NCBI RefSeq assembly: GCF_015999245.1
Contig: NZ_JAEAMR010000007.1
Coordinates: forward strand, 641,605-705,604
Direction of reading: 5' to 3'
DNA: 64,000 bases
Source of the DNA: Streptomyces sp. AV19
Lineage (GTDB): Bacteria; Actinomycetota; Actinomycetes; Streptomycetales; Streptomycetaceae
Shown: positions 40,575 to 50,987 of the stretch, piece by piece
How positions within the stretch are numbered: position 1 is the first letter of the stretch
How the letters are laid out: each line of letters starts with the position of its first letter
Notes under the pieces: model-generated
Databases searched by the model: none
What the model was told of the DNA's origin: nothing
What the model saw: the letters and a program-made list of their open reading frames with translations, nothing else
Made by a program: the position numbers and the translations under genes

Positions 40575-41246
40575 TCAGAACGAGGGCCGCGGCATCGCGT
40601 CCCGTACCTTTGCGATCTGCCCCTCCACCTCCTGGTACCACCGCGTGACGTCGTCATCGTCGTTCACCAGCTCCACGCGGCCCGCGTCCAGGTCGCGCAG
40701 CCGGTCGCCCAGTGCGTTGAGCTGTGCCTCCAGCGCGAACCGGCCCGGGTGGGCGGGGCCGGCCGCGATGAGGTCGTTGCGGGCCTCGGTCAGCGCCGCG
40801 TAGGTGCGCTGCCGGACGGGCGGGAGGGAGAAGCGCAGCTCCCACAGGTGGTTCCTGACCTCGGTGAAGGCCGAGATCGGTTCGTCCGCCAGCTCCGTCA
40901 GGTGTTCCGCCTGTTCGGCCCAGTGGGCGAGGAGCTCCAGGGCGCGGGCCGTGCCGTCGAAGTCGATCCCGTGCGCCAAGTCGTGCTGGATGTCGGCGCG
41001 TTGCCGGGCGTAGATGCCCAGGGTCCGCCGGGAGGACTCCAGGGCGTCCCACAGCTGGGCAAGGACGGTCTGCCCGGTGAAGAACGGCATGCCGTCGCCG
41101 TGCCCGAGGAACGAACGGATCTCCCGGTGGAGCTCCTCGAGGCGTCCGCAGGCCCGGTCCAGCGGCTCGATCGCGTCCTCCGCCGTGCGCATGGCCTCTT
41201 CCACGGACACCCTGGCCTGCGCGAGCTTGCGCCTCCGCCCCCACAT
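40575..41246 (-). CDS. Helical protein of unknown function, 223 residues (paralogue 2)
   Basis: Tandem paralogue of the gene at 39830-40501, same length and same layout: MWGRRRKLAQARVSVEEAMR, LEELHREIRSFLGHGDGMP, HPGRFALEAQLNALGDRLRD and a closing EVEGQIAKVRDAM. ATG 41246 is preferred over 41267 because it aligns with the paralogue start and leaves GGAGGGG upstream, as in the paralogue. No function can be assigned; long amphipathic helices suggest a coiled-coil or four-helix fold. Confidence 0.75.
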   Translation of the reverse strand: MWGRRRKLAQARVSVEEAMRTAEDAIEPLDRACGRLEELHREIRSFLGHGDGMPFFTGQTVLAQLWDALESSRRTLGIYARQRADIQHDLAHGIDFDGTARALELLAHWAEQAEHLTELADEPISAFTEVRNHLWELRFSLPPVRQRTYAALTEARNDLIAAGPAHPGRFALEAQLNALGDRLRDLDAGRVELVNDDDDVTRWYQEVEGQIAKVRDAMPRPSF

Positions 41247-41373
41247 GCCGACTGCGCCCCTCCGCATTCCTCGTTCCGCCCCTCGACCGCGATCCTATGT
41301 TCGAAGCGCATGGCGGACGGGGGGTCGGAGGGGCGGGTTGGCGTTGGGGACCGGGGGCGTGGGGAATGGACGG

Positions 41374-41589
41374 TCAGGCGCGGGGGCGCAGTTCGAGGGG
41401 CCGGCGGGTGGCGCGTTCGGCGGCGGAGACGTCTTCCGAGCGGAAGAGGTTCGCCCGCCCCTGACGGGCCGCCGGGGGCAAGTGGCACAGCTGGACCCAT
41501 TTGCGTACGGCCTCAGGGGTGACGCCCGCTTCGCGGGCGGCCATGGCGGCGGTGATCAGGGTGGTCGTCGTGGGAAGCAAGGGGATCAT
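41374..41589 (-). CDS. Small helix-turn-helix protein, 71 residues
   Basis: MerR/excisionase-like HTH: TTTTLITAAMAAREAGVTPE, AVRKWVQLCHLPPAARQGRA then NLFRSEDVSAAERATRR, the usual layout of small Streptomyces HTH proteins that bind DNA as regulators or excisionases. ATG 41589 has AGGAGGG ten bases upstream. It follows a frameshifted gene on the same strand, probably once one operon. Confidence 0.75.
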   Translation of the reverse strand: MIPLLPTTTTLITAAMAAREAGVTPEAVRKWVQLCHLPPAARQGRANLFRSEDVSAAERATRRPLELRPRA

Positions 41590-41669
41590 CGGCTGGTGCC
41601 CTCCTGGCCGGGGAGTTGAGGCGGGGCGTCCAGTGCCTCCTCGACACCGGTCGCGGCCGCGAGCTGCTG

Positions 41670-41990
41670 TCATTCGGCGCGGACCCAGGAGTGCCGGTGC
41701 TTGCTGTCGGTGCGGCAGGCACAGGACGGGTCGGAGCAGCGGCAGCCGGGGATGACGCAGAGGACGGTCTCGCGGTGCGGGAAGACACGCAGGGAGACGG
41801 AGTCGCAGTGCTGGCAGCGGCCGCCCCGCACCCGGACGGGCGATTCGGCCTCGCCGAGGGCGAGCGAGCAGCGCCGGACCATGCGGCGGGCCTCGTGCGG
41901 ACGTGGTCGGCGAGGGCGGGATGGGCGGCGACCTGGTCGAGCAGCCCGATGAGACGGGTGAGTCGCTGCTCCAGGGGCGCGTCGGGTCGG
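41670..41990 (-). pseudogene. Zinc-ribbon-like small protein gene, frameshifted
   Basis: The 3' part (41670-41882) encodes MVRRCSLALGEAESPVRVRG with a Cys-rich tail (GRCQHCDSVSLRVFPH then CVIPGCRCSDPSCAC). The 5' part reads LEQRLTRLIGLLDQVAAHPA LADHVRT in another frame; adding one base near 41896 would join them smoothly. No start codon is found for the 5' part. It is thus probably a frameshifted, truncated gene or a sequencing error; translation from ATG 41882 as a 70-residue protein remains possible. Confidence 0.5.
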
Positions 41991-42007
41991 GGGAGGCGGT
42001 GCTGGGG

Positions 42008-42274
42008 GTGAGCCTGTGGGACATGCTGATCCACTCGGGCCGGGTGACGGAGCAGGACCTGCCGCTGCCGGGCGCGGCCCGGGCGGCGGGCGAGGGGGAG
42101 GCGGCCGCTCGGCCGGTCACCCCCGAGGAGGCCGCCACCTTGCTCGGGATCCCCGGCAGCCATCGTCGGCAGTTCATCGAGATGACGGAGATGATCCTGG
42201 CGGTGAGCGGCGGGGCCGCGACTGTGGGGAGGGCCACGGACGGGGGCCGTCGGGGGGTGTCCAACCGGCGTTGA
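42008..42274 (+). CDS. Hypothetical small protein, 88 residues
   Basis: Open frame with strong third-position GC bias on the plus strand: SLWDMLIHSGRVTEQDLPLP, then PVTPEEAATLLGIPGSHRRQ, FIEMTEMILAVSGG. GTG 42008 follows GGGGAGG. Its composition looks coding, the opposite strand does not. Family not recognised. Divergent from the frameshifted gene and 60 bases before the rpsL promoter. Confidence 0.4.
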   Translation: MSLWDMLIHSGRVTEQDLPLPGAARAAGEGEAAARPVTPEEAATLLGIPGSHRRQFIEMTEMILAVSGGAATVGRATDGGRRGVSNRR

Positions 42275-42333
42275 GGCACCGGCAATCCGGACATATGCTG
42301 CACATCGGTACGTCCTCCGCGTGTGCATTTGTT

Positions 42334-42362
42334 TTGACCGTGGCCCATGCTGTAGGTACGCT
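42334..42362 (+). promoter_or_regulatory. rpsL (str operon) promoter
   Basis: TTGACC (42334-42339), 17-base spacer, TACGCT (42357-42362); excellent vegetative promoter. The leader to rpsL is about 220 bases. Confidence 0.8.
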
Positions 42363-42510
42363 CTGACCTTGTGCCTGGGGTGTCCCTGGGCTCTTGTGCG
42401 TGCCTTCAGACCGCATGAGAGGCCGGGCCGGAACGGTCCTGAACGGGCCCGAACGGTTCAAAGACACCGAAATCTGCGTGAACCCGCCGGCGGCGGGAGT
42501 CTGCAGGATT

Positions 42511-42537
42511 CGACACGCCCGACCGCGTGGGTCGGAG
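42511..42537 (+). promoter_or_regulatory. Shared leader motif, rpsL copy
   Basis: A 27-base segment containing ACGCCCGACCGCGTGGGTCG is identical to 49907-49933 in the rpsJ leader. It forms a small hairpin CCGACC-GCGTG-GGTCGG. It lies 53 bases before the rpsL start. Confidence 0.7.
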
Positions 42538-42589
42538 CCGCGTTCCAGGTTAGTTTTATCGTGATCGGCACACAGAAACCGGAGAAACG

Positions 42590-42961
42590 GTGCCTACGAT
42601 CCAGCAGCTGGTCCGAAAGGGCCGGCAGGACAAGGTCGAGAAGAACAAGACGCCCGCACTCGAGGGTTCGCCCCAGCGCCGCGGCGTCTGCACGCGTGTT
42701 TTCACGACCACCCCGAAGAAGCCGAACTCGGCCCTGCGTAAGGTCGCGCGTGTGCGTCTGACCAGCGGCATCGAGGTCACCGCTTACATTCCGGGTGAGG
42801 GCCACAACCTGCAGGAGCACTCGATCGTGCTCGTCCGCGGTGGCCGTGTGAAGGACCTGCCGGGTGTTCGTTACAAGATCATCCGTGGCTCCCTCGACAC
42901 GCAGGGCGTCAAGAACCGTAAGCAGGCTCGCAGCCGCTACGGCGCCAAGAAGGAGAAGTAA
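42590..42961 (+). CDS. rpsL: 30S ribosomal protein S12
   Basis: Decoding-centre protein of 123 residues and first gene of the str operon. Lys43 ([12 protein letters not shown]) and Lys88 ([13 protein letters not shown]), the sites of streptomycin resistance, have the sensitive-type residues. Conserved [16 protein letters not shown] is complete. GTG 42590 follows CCGGAG. rpsG starts two bases after the stop, so the two are coupled. Confidence 0.98.
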   Translation: MPTIQQLVRKGRQDKVEKNKTPALEGSPQRRGVCTRVFTTTPKKPNSALRKVARVRLTSGIEVTAYIPGEGHNLQEHSIVLVRGGRVKDLPGVRYKIIRGSLDTQGVKNRKQARSRYGAKKEK

Positions 42962-42963
42962 GA

Positions 42964-43434
42964 ATGCCTCGTAAGGGCCCCGCCCCGAAGCGCCCGGTCA
43001 TCATCGACCCGGTTTACGGCTCCCCTCTGGTGACGTCGCTGATCAACAAGATCCTCCTGCACGGCAAGCGCTCCACCGCCGAGCGCATCGTGTACGGCGC
43101 CATGGAGGGTCTGCGCGAGAAGACCGGCAACGACCCGGTCATCACGCTGAAGCGCGCGCTCGAGAACGTCAAGCCCGCCCTTGAGGTCAAGTCCCGCCGT
43201 GTCGGTGGCGCGACCTACCAGGTGCCGGTCGAGGTCCGTCCGGGCCGCGCCTCCACCCTCGCGCTGCGCTGGGTCGTGGGTTACTCCCGCGCCCGTCGTG
43301 AGAAGACGATGACCGAGCGCCTCATGAACGAGCTCCTGGACGCCTCCAACGGTCTGGGCGCTGCGGTCAAGAAGCGTGAGGACACGCACAAGATGGCCGA
43401 GTCCAACAAGGCCTTCGCGCACTACCGCTGGTAG
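42964..43434 (+). CDS. rpsG: 30S ribosomal protein S7
   Basis: 16S rRNA 3' domain assembly protein, 156 residues. Family signature [20 protein letters not shown] and the closing [20 protein letters not shown] are present. ATG 42964 lies two bases after rpsL. In E. coli S7 represses its operon by binding the rpsL-rpsG gap, but the gap here is too short for such a site, so any control must act elsewhere, e.g. in the leader. Confidence 0.98.
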   Translation: MPRKGPAPKRPVIIDPVYGSPLVTSLINKILLHGKRSTAERIVYGAMEGLREKTGNDPVITLKRALENVKPALEVKSRRVGGATYQVPVEVRPGRASTLALRWVVGYSRARREKTMTERLMNELLDASNGLGAAVKKREDTHKMAESNKAFAHYRW

Positions 43435-43473
43435 TCGCTACCCCCATCGAGAACCGAGAGAAGACTGAGCCAT

Positions 43474-45597
43474 ATGGCCACCACTTCGCTTGACCTGGCC
43501 AAGGTCCGCAACATCGGGATCATGGCCCACATCGACGCGGGCAAGACGACCACCACCGAGCGGATCCTGTTCTACACCGGTGTTTCGTACAAGATCGGTG
43601 AGGTCCACGATGGCGCTGCCACCATGGACTGGATGGAGCAGGAGCAGGAGCGTGGCATCACGATCACGTCTGCCGCGACGACCTGCCACTGGCCGCTGAA
43701 CAACGTCGACCACACCATCAACATCATCGACACCCCGGGCCACGTCGACTTCACCGTCGAGGTGGAGCGCTCGCTGCGCGTGCTCGACGGTGCCGTGACG
43801 GTGTTCGACGGCGTTGCCGGTGTTGAGCCGCAGTCCGAGACCGTTTGGCGTCAGGCGGACCGCTACGGCGTGCCGCGCATCTGCTTCGTCAACAAGCTGG
43901 ACCGCACCGGCGCCGAGTTCCACCGCTGCGTCGACATGATCGTCGACCGCCTGGGCGCGGTTCCGCTGGTCATGCAGCTGCCGATCGGTGCCGAGGCCGA
44001 CTTCAAGGGCGTGGTCGACCTCGTCCAGATGAAGGCTCTGGTCTGGTCCGCCGAGGCCGCCAAGGGCGAGATGTACGACGTCGTCGACATCCCGGACACC
44101 CACATCGAGGCTGCCGAGGAATGGCGCGGCAAGCTCCTCGAGGGCGTCGCCGAGAACGACGAAGAGATGATGGAGCTCTTCCTGGAGGGCCAGGAGCCCA
44201 CCCAGGAGCAGCTGATGGCGGCCATCCGCCGCATCACGCTCGCGTCGAAGGGCGGCGGCGACTCCGTCACCGTCACCCCGGTGTTCTGCGGTACCGCGTT
44301 CAAGAACAAGGGCGTTCAGCCCCTGCTCGACGCGGTCGTGCGCTACCTGCCGTCGCCGCTGGACGTCGAGGCCGTTGAGGGCCACGCGGTCAACAACGCC
44401 GACGAGGTCGTGAAGCGCAAGCCGTCCGACGACGAGCCGTTCGCCGGCCTTGCCTTCAAGATCATGAGCGACCCGCACCTCGGCAAGCTCACCTTCGTCC
44501 GGGTTTACTCGGGCCGCATGGAGACCGGCACCCAGGTGCAGAACTCCGTGAAGGGCAAGAAGGAGCGCATCGGCAAGATCTACCGGATGCACGCGAACAA
44601 GCGTGAGGAGATCGACTCGGTGGGTGCCGGTGACATCGTCGCCGTCATGGGTCTGAAGCAGACCACCACCGGTGAGACCCTCTGTGACGCGTCCGCGCCG
44701 GTCATCCTCGAGTCCATGGACTTCCCGGCTCCGGTGATTCAGGTCGCCATCGAGCCCAAGTCCAAGGGCGACCAGGAGAAGCTGGGTGTCGCCATCCAGC
44801 GTCTCGCCGAGGAGGACCCGTCCTTCCAGGTCCACACGGACGAGGAGACGGGCCAGACCATCATCGCGGGTATGGGCGAGCTGCACCTCGACGTGCTGGT
44901 CGACCGTATGCGCCGTGAGTTCCGCGTCGAGGCGAACGTCGGCAAGCCGCAGGTCGCGTACCGCGAGACGATCCGCAAGGCCGTCGAGCGTATCGACTAC
45001 ACGCACAAGAAGCAGACTGGTGGTTCCGGCCAGTTCGCCAAGGTGCAGATGGCCATCGAGCCCCTCGAGGGCGATGGCTACGAGTTCGAGAACAAGGTCA
45101 CCGGTGGCCGCATCCCGCGGGAGTACATCCCGTCCGTGGACGCGGGTTGCCAGGAGGCCATGGAGTTCGGCGTGCTGGCCGGCTACCCGCTGACCGGCGT
45201 CAAGGTGACGCTGCTCGACGGTGCCTACCACGACGTCGACTCGTCCGAACTCGCCTTCAAGATCGCCGGTTCCATGGCGTTCAAGGAGGGTGCTCGCAAG
45301 GCGTCCCCGGCTCTGCTCGAGCCGATGATGTCCGTCGAGGTCACCACCCCCGAGGACTACATGGGCGATGTGATCGGTGACATCAACTCCCGCCGTGGCC
45401 AGATCCAGGCCATGGAGGACCGTCACGGCGCCAAGCTCGTCAAGGGCCTGGTTCCGCTGTCGGAGATGTTCGGCTACGTCGGAGACCTCCGCAGCAAGAC
45501 CTCGGGTCGCGCAAGCTACTCGATGCAGTTCGACTCCTACGCCGAGGTTCCGCGGAACGTCGCCGAGGAGATCATCGCGAAGGCCAAGGGCGAGTAA
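43474..45597 (+). CDS. fusA: Elongation factor G
   Basis: Translocation GTPase of 707 residues. GTP-binding motifs: [13 protein letters not shown] (G1), [12 protein letters not shown] (G2), DTPGHVDF (G3), NKLDRTG (G4). Domain IV contains the loop [20 protein letters not shown] that enters the decoding site. ATG 43474 follows GAGAGAAG and a 39-base gap after rpsG. Full length without truncation. Confidence 0.98.
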   Translation: MATTSLDLAKVRNIGIMAHIDAGKTTTTERILFYTGVSYKIGEVHDGAATMDWMEQEQERGITITSAATTCHWPLNNVDHTINIIDTPGHVDFTVEVERSLRVLDGAVTVFDGVAGVEPQSETVWRQADRYGVPRICFVNKLDRTGAEFHRCVDMIVDRLGAVPLVMQLPIGAEADFKGVVDLVQMKALVWSAEAAKGEMYDVVDIPDTHIEAAEEWRGKLLEGVAENDEEMMELFLEGQEPTQEQLMAAIRRITLASKGGGDSVTVTPVFCGTAFKNKGVQPLLDAVVRYLPSPLDVEAVEGHAVNNADEVVKRKPSDDEPFAGLAFKIMSDPHLGKLTFVRVYSGRMETGTQVQNSVKGKKERIGKIYRMHANKREEIDSVGAGDIVAVMGLKQTTTGETLCDASAPVILESMDFPAPVIQVAIEPKSKGDQEKLGVAIQRLAEEDPSFQVHTDEETGQTIIAGMGELHLDVLVDRMRREFRVEANVGKPQVAYRETIRKAVERIDYTHKKQTGGSGQFAKVQMAIEPLEGDGYEFENKVTGGRIPREYIPSVDAGCQEAMEFGVLAGYPLTGVKVTLLDGAYHDVDSSELAFKIAGSMAFKEGARKASPALLEPMMSVEVTTPEDYMGDVIGDINSRRGQIQAMEDRHGAKLVKGLVPLSEMFGYVGDLRSKTSGRASYSMQFDSYAEVPRNVAEEIIAKAKGE

Positions 45598-45636
45598 CCA
45601 GCTCCCGTCTCCACAGACGAGGCTGACGCTTTAGGC

Positions 45637-45663
45637 TTGACACCGAACGTCGGGGCATACCGC
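45637..45663 (+). promoter_or_regulatory. tuf promoter
   Basis: TTGACA (45637-45642) with TACCGC (45658-45663), 15-base spacer, in the 171-base fusA-tuf gap. A separate tuf1 promoter in this gap is known in other Streptomyces; the exact -10 here is uncertain. Confidence 0.6.
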
Positions 45664-45768
45664 TGCAAATCGCAAGATTTCGATGGCGGTGGCCCCGGCG
45701 GGCGGCTTCCCAGCAAAGATCCCTGGCGCCGTGAAGCAGGCGTACAGAACCACTCCCAGGAGGAACCC

Positions 45769-46962
<1,194 letters not shown>

Positions 46963-47000
46963 GTTCGCTTGCTTGTCGTTCTGACCTAGCGGTCGAGCGA

Positions 47001-47034
47001 AGGGCCCGTACACCTTGGGTGTGCGGGCCCTTTT
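47001..47034 (+). terminator. tuf terminator
   Basis: Stem AGGGCCCGTACACC / GGTGTGCGGGCCCT with loop TTG, then TTTT. Confidence 0.92.
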
Positions 47035-47072
47035 GCGTGCGTTCCCGCCTGCGGGGCGGTGGGGGGTGGGAT

Positions 47073-47270
47073 TTGCCCCTGGCCCGCCCTTTCACCGTTT
47101 CTTCCGGGGCTGCGCCCCTCGGCCCCGCATCGCCCTCTCGGGCGATGTCCTCAAGCGCCGGACGGGCTGAAATCAGCCCGTCCGGCGTTTGAGGACGAAC
47201 GCGGCGCAGCCGCGTTGCCACCCGCGCGGAGCGCGGCGAGAAATGGTGAAAGGGCGGGCCAGGGGCGCAA
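47073..47270. repeat. Dispersed inverted-repeat element, copy 3
   Basis: Outer arms (about 47073-47101 and 47240-47269) match the other two copies. The centre is a 23-bp near-perfect palindrome starting TCCTCAAGCGCCGGACGGGC (47148-47195, one mismatch). Lies between the tuf terminator and the convergent lipoprotein gene. Confidence 0.88.
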
Positions 47271-49415
47271 TCACTCGCGCCAGAGCCATGGCGACGCGTC
47301 CGCGCCCATCGCCACCACCGCCAGGCGTTGGGTGCCGTCCGCGTGGATAGCGGGGGTGCCCACCGGGACCGGGCGGTCGCGGAGGACCGTCGGGTGGGTG
47401 TCCTCCGACGCCGCGTCGACGATCTGCGCGTGGCCGTCCAGGGCACGGCCCAGGAGCATCAGCGCGTCCTCGCCGCCGCGCTGCGGCAGCGGGACGGCGG
47501 ACAGGGCGCCGTAGCCGCGCAGGTCACGGGCGGCCGAGCGGTCCAGCGGCTCCGTGCCGGCGCCGCCCGTGAGGCGGTACGCCTCCGGCTCGGCGGACGC
47601 CGGGCGGCGGTAGGCGACGGTGACCTGGCCGTCGGGGCCGACGGACGCCGCGACCGGGTCGCCGGCCGGCTGCGGGAGGTCGTCCAGCGGCAGGAAGCGC
47701 ATCGGCGCACCGGAGTCGTCCTGGCTCCAGTGGTGCACCGTGTCGCGGCCCACGCCGAAGACGTGGATCCGGCGGTCGCGGTCCAGCAGCACCGTCAGAC
47801 CCTCCTGGATCTCCTGGCCGCCCAGGTTGCGCCACTTGCCCCACTTGCCGTTCGGCTCGCGGACCCGCGTGGAGACGCCCTTGCCCGCGTTGCGGACGAA
47901 GAGGTGGACGCGGCCGTCGGGGGCGGTGACCGCCGCCGGCATGCCGACCCGGCGCCCGCGGTCGGGATGGTGCTCGGGGTTGCCGAGGCCCGTCCAGGCT
48001 CTGAAGGGGCCGTCGGGCGAGCCCTGCTCCAGGACGACGATCTCGCGGGTGTCGGCCCGTCCCTCGCCCTCCAGGGCGGAGAAGCGCATCGCGAAGACCA
48101 GCCGTCGCCCGGCCGCGTCCTTGACCGTGGCCAGCGCGGGGGCCAGCGGGCCGCCGCCGAGGTTCTGCGGGGCGCCCCAGCGGCCGCTGCCCGGTGAGGA
48201 CTCCTGCCAGCGCACGGCGTGCAGGCCGAGCACCCCGTACGCCTCCAGGCGCCCCGACCTGTCGCTGTCGACGACGGGCGTCGCGCCCGGGTGCCGGTAG
48301 TGGGTGGAGCGGATCCAGCCCTTGCGGTTCCTCAGCGGGCGGTCGCCGCCCTGTCCGTAGTCGCCGCAGCCGCCGTCGTTGCCGCAGTGCCAGGCCGGCT
48401 CGCCGCCGTACTCGCGCACCAGCCGGTGCTTCTGCTCGACGATCTCCTCGGGGAGCCCGTGCGGCCAGCGCTGGTTGTAGTAGCCGCGGAAGGACGTGGT
48501 GACGAAGCGCGGCGGGTGCCTGTCCCGCTTCGTCGCGTCGGCGACCCACTGGGAGAGCGCCTTCCAGGTGAAGAGCGCGGTGGGGGTGTGGTCGCGGTGG
48601 TCCGAGCAGGCCCCGTAGTCGTTGTCCTTGGGGTGCGTGGCGTCGTGGATCTGGTAGTCCGGGTCCGGGTCCATGGTGTGGACCACCGTCGGGCGGAAGC
48701 GGTCCATGATCGAGGCCAGGACGTCCACCAGGGTGCTGTGCCCATAGGTGCTCACGGTGGTGCACGGCGAGCCCTTGGCCACCAGCGACTCCATCTGCGC
48801 CCCCACCCCGTTCCACAGCTGGGGGAGGCGGACGCCGCGCTCGGAGAGCATCGCGACGTTGAGGAAGACCAGCCGCACCCGGCGGCCGCCGGCCACGAGC
48901 TCGTTGGTCTCGGCCCTGACGCCGCCCGGCAGGTCCATGACGGACTTGTTCCACCGGGTGAAGCGGTCCTTGCCGACCATCACCGCGTACGCCTGGCGCA
49001 GGCCCTGGTGGCGGGCGGAGGAGTAGGCGGCCTTGTCGTGGTGCTTCTTGCGCTCCGGGGACATCCCCTCGACCCAGTTCTGCCCTATGGCCTCGCCGGC
49101 CGTGACGTACACGGAGACCACCGGCACGCCCGCGCGCACCAGGTGCTGGGCATCGGGGTTCATGAAGAACAGGTCGTCGTCGGGGTGGGCCATGACCTGG
49201 AGCAGCAGCGGGCCACGGGGGGAGTCGAACGTCTGGACGGAGCGGGGGTCCACGGCGCGGACGGGGGAGGGGTGGACGGCGGCCCGGCCGGAGCCGCTGT
49301 CGCTGCACCCCGCGGCCGTGGCGGCGGTCACGGCCGCGATCCCGGCGAGCACAGCCCGGCGCGGGACCGGACGAGCGTTCGCGGACGGAACGGCTCTGCG
49401 CTGTGAGATGTTCAA
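47271..49415 (-). CDS. PIG-L family deacetylase lipoprotein with C-terminal propeller-like region
   Basis: Exported enzyme of 714 residues, probably removing N-acetyl groups from sugars. The N-terminus has a twin-arginine (VPRRAVLAGI) and lipobox AAGC with Cys37, so Tat-exported lipoprotein is likely. The LmbE/PIG-L zinc motif is VMAHPDDDLFF (His77, Asp-Asp), with later HTMDPDPDYQIHDATHP and DHRDHTPTALFTW supplying more ligands. From about residue 370, repeated W/F-G-x-G blocks (LGLHAVRWQ, VTAPDGRVHLFVRNAG, LLDRDRRIHVFGVG, ASVGPDGQVTVAYR) suggest a beta-propeller, perhaps sugar-binding. The function is inferred. Confidence 0.85.
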   Translation of the reverse strand: MNISQRRAVPSANARPVPRRAVLAGIAAVTAATAAGCSDSGSGRAAVHPSPVRAVDPRSVQTFDSPRGPLLLQVMAHPDDDLFFMNPDAQHLVRAGVPVVSVYVTAGEAIGQNWVEGMSPERKKHHDKAAYSSARHQGLRQAYAVMVGKDRFTRWNKSVMDLPGGVRAETNELVAGGRRVRLVFLNVAMLSERGVRLPQLWNGVGAQMESLVAKGSPCTTVSTYGHSTLVDVLASIMDRFRPTVVHTMDPDPDYQIHDATHPKDNDYGACSDHRDHTPTALFTWKALSQWVADATKRDRHPPRFVTTSFRGYYNQRWPHGLPEEIVEQKHRLVREYGGEPAWHCGNDGGCGDYGQGGDRPLRNRKGWIRSTHYRHPGATPVVDSDRSGRLEAYGVLGLHAVRWQESSPGSGRWGAPQNLGGGPLAPALATVKDAAGRRLVFAMRFSALEGEGRADTREIVVLEQGSPDGPFRAWTGLGNPEHHPDRGRRVGMPAAVTAPDGRVHLFVRNAGKGVSTRVREPNGKWGKWRNLGGQEIQEGLTVLLDRDRRIHVFGVGRDTVHHWSQDDSGAPMRFLPLDDLPQPAGDPVAASVGPDGQVTVAYRRPASAEPEAYRLTGGAGTEPLDRSAARDLRGYGALSAVPLPQRGGEDALMLLGRALDGHAQIVDAASEDTHPTVLRDRPVPVGTPAIHADGTQRLAVVAMGADASPWLWRE

Positions 49416-49619
49416 CTACCTGACTCCGCTTCGTTGTCCAGCGCCCCCCAGCTGTGTGAAGGGACGGGGAAGAGGCCCGGCGGGTTGCCCAAGTCGTGAC
49501 AAAGCCTGGTCCCCCGATGGGGGACGGCCCGGGATTGGTCACCATGGCGTGGCGGCGCGGCGCGCAGGGTGATCTCCGCGGAGGGATGGCCGTTCTGCCT
49601 GGAATGTCGGCCCGGCAGT

Positions 49620-49647
49620 TTGACATCCACGCCGGTCGGGGTACCGT
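49620..49647 (+). promoter_or_regulatory. rpsJ (S10 operon) promoter
   Basis: TTGACA (49620-49625), 16-base spacer, TACCGT (49642-49647). A near-consensus -35. Confidence 0.7.
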
Positions 49648-49906
49648 CTTCGGCTTCGATTGGCGTCGCTTCGGGCCTGTATGGCACACTGTTCAGGTTG
49701 CTCGGTTGAGTGCCGATGCTGCGCGCCTCCCGCCGGGAGGACTGGAAGCGAGTCCCGCAGTACTCGTCACCTCTCATCAGAGGTGGAAGTACGGGAATCT
49801 TTCGGGAAGTGTCAGCGGGGCCCCAGCCAGGCACTCGGTGGGTGTTCTTCCCCCACAAACCCCTTGAGCAGGGATCTTCCTTCGGGGAGATCTGCTGGAA
49901 GGGGCG

Positions 49907-49933
49907 CGACACGCCCGACCGCGTGGGTCGGAG
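49907..49933 (+). promoter_or_regulatory. Shared leader motif, rpsJ copy
   Basis: Identical over 27 bases to 42511-42537 in the rpsL leader, containing ACGCCCGACCGCGTGGGTCG. It is 79 bases before rpsJ. Confidence 0.7.
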
Positions 49934-50012
49934 GTGGAGTGGGGAGGAACCGTGCGGCCGCACAGCCGACCGAGTTCCGGAGCGTTACGAGAGACAGGAC
50001 TACGAAGTAGCC

Positions 50013-50321
50013 ATGGCGGGACAGAAGATCCGCATCCGGCTCAAGGCCTACGACCACGAGGTCATCGACTCCTCGGCGAAGAAGATCGTCGAGACGGTGA
50101 CCCGCACTGGTGCGTCGGTCGCGGGCCCGGTGCCGCTGCCCACTGAGAAGAACGTGTACTGCGTCATCAAGTCGCCGCACAAGTACAAGGACTCGCGCGA
50201 GCACTTCGAGATGCGCACGCACAAGCGCCTCATCGACATCCTCGACCCCACGCCGAAGACGGTTGACTCGCTCATGCGTCTCGACCTGCCGGCTGGCGTC
50301 GACATCGAGATCAAGCTCTGA
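50013..50321 (+). CDS. rpsJ: 30S ribosomal protein S10
   Basis: 16S rRNA 3' domain protein of 102 residues and also the NusE antitermination partner of NusB/NusG. Complete family sequence: [40 protein letters not shown], and [20 protein letters not shown]. First gene of the S10 operon. The ribosome site before ATG 50013 is weak (GAAG), which may make initiation depend on leader structure. rplC follows after 13 bases. Confidence 0.98.
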   Translation: MAGQKIRIRLKAYDHEVIDSSAKKIVETVTRTGASVAGPVPLPTEKNVYCVIKSPHKYKDSREHFEMRTHKRLIDILDPTPKTVDSLMRLDLPAGVDIEIKL

Positions 50322-50334
50322 GGTGACGCGCGAG

Positions 50335-50979
50335 ATGGCTAAGCAGATCAAGGGCGTCCTGGGCGAGAAGCTCGGCATGACGCAGGTCTGGGACGAGAAC
50401 AACCGTGTCGTCCCGGTCACCGTCGTCAAGGCCGGGCCCTGCGTCGTCACGCAGGTCCGTACCAACGACGCCGACGGCTACGAGTCGGTCCAGATCGCCT
50501 TCGGCGAGATCGACCCGCGCAAGGTGAACAAGCCCCTCAAGGGCCACTTCGCCAAGGCCGACGTGACCCCCCGCCGCCACCTGGTGGAGATCCGCACCTC
50601 CGACGCCGCCGAGTACACCCTCGGCCAGGAGATCACCGCGGACGTGTTCGAGTCCGGCGTCAAGGTCGACGTCACGGGCAAGAGCAAGGGCAAGGGCTTC
50701 GCCGGTGTCATGAAGCGCCACAACTTCCGTGGCCTCGGCGCCGGGCACGGCACCCAGCGCAAGCACCGCTCCCCCGGTTCGATCGGTGGCTGCGCCACCC
50801 CGGGCCGTGTGTTCAAGGGCCTCCGCATGGCGGGCCGCATGGGCAACGAGCGGGTCACCACCCAGAACCTGACCGTCCACGCCGTTGACGCGGAGAAGGG
50901 CCTGCTCCTCATCAAGGGCGCGGTTCCTGGTCCGAACGGCGGCCTCGTCCTGGTCCGTACCGCGGCCAAGGGGGCCTGA
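50335..50979 (+). CDS. rplC: 50S ribosomal protein L3
   Basis: Early-assembly large-subunit protein near the peptidyl transferase centre, 214 residues. Family signature [20 protein letters not shown] and the loop [20 protein letters not shown] that reaches the active site are intact. ATG 50335 follows GAGGTGA at 50320-50326. In-frame upstream GTG 50323 would add four residues (VTRE) and is less likely. Confidence 0.98.
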   Translation: MAKQIKGVLGEKLGMTQVWDENNRVVPVTVVKAGPCVVTQVRTNDADGYESVQIAFGEIDPRKVNKPLKGHFAKADVTPRRHLVEIRTSDAAEYTLGQEITADVFESGVKVDVTGKSKGKGFAGVMKRHNFRGLGAGHGTQRKHRSPGSIGGCATPGRVFKGLRMAGRMGNERVTTQNLTVHAVDAEKGLLLIKGAVPGPNGGLVLVRTAAKGA

Positions 50980-50987
50980 GGTAACCG

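Larger units (their letters stand above)
49416..50012 (+). other. Divergent region and long rpsJ leader
   Basis: About 600 bases with no gene. It separates the minus-strand lipoprotein gene from the S10 operon and holds the rpsJ promoter at 49620-49647 plus a leader of roughly 360 bases with several GC-rich hairpins and the motif shared with rpsL. Confidence 0.75.
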
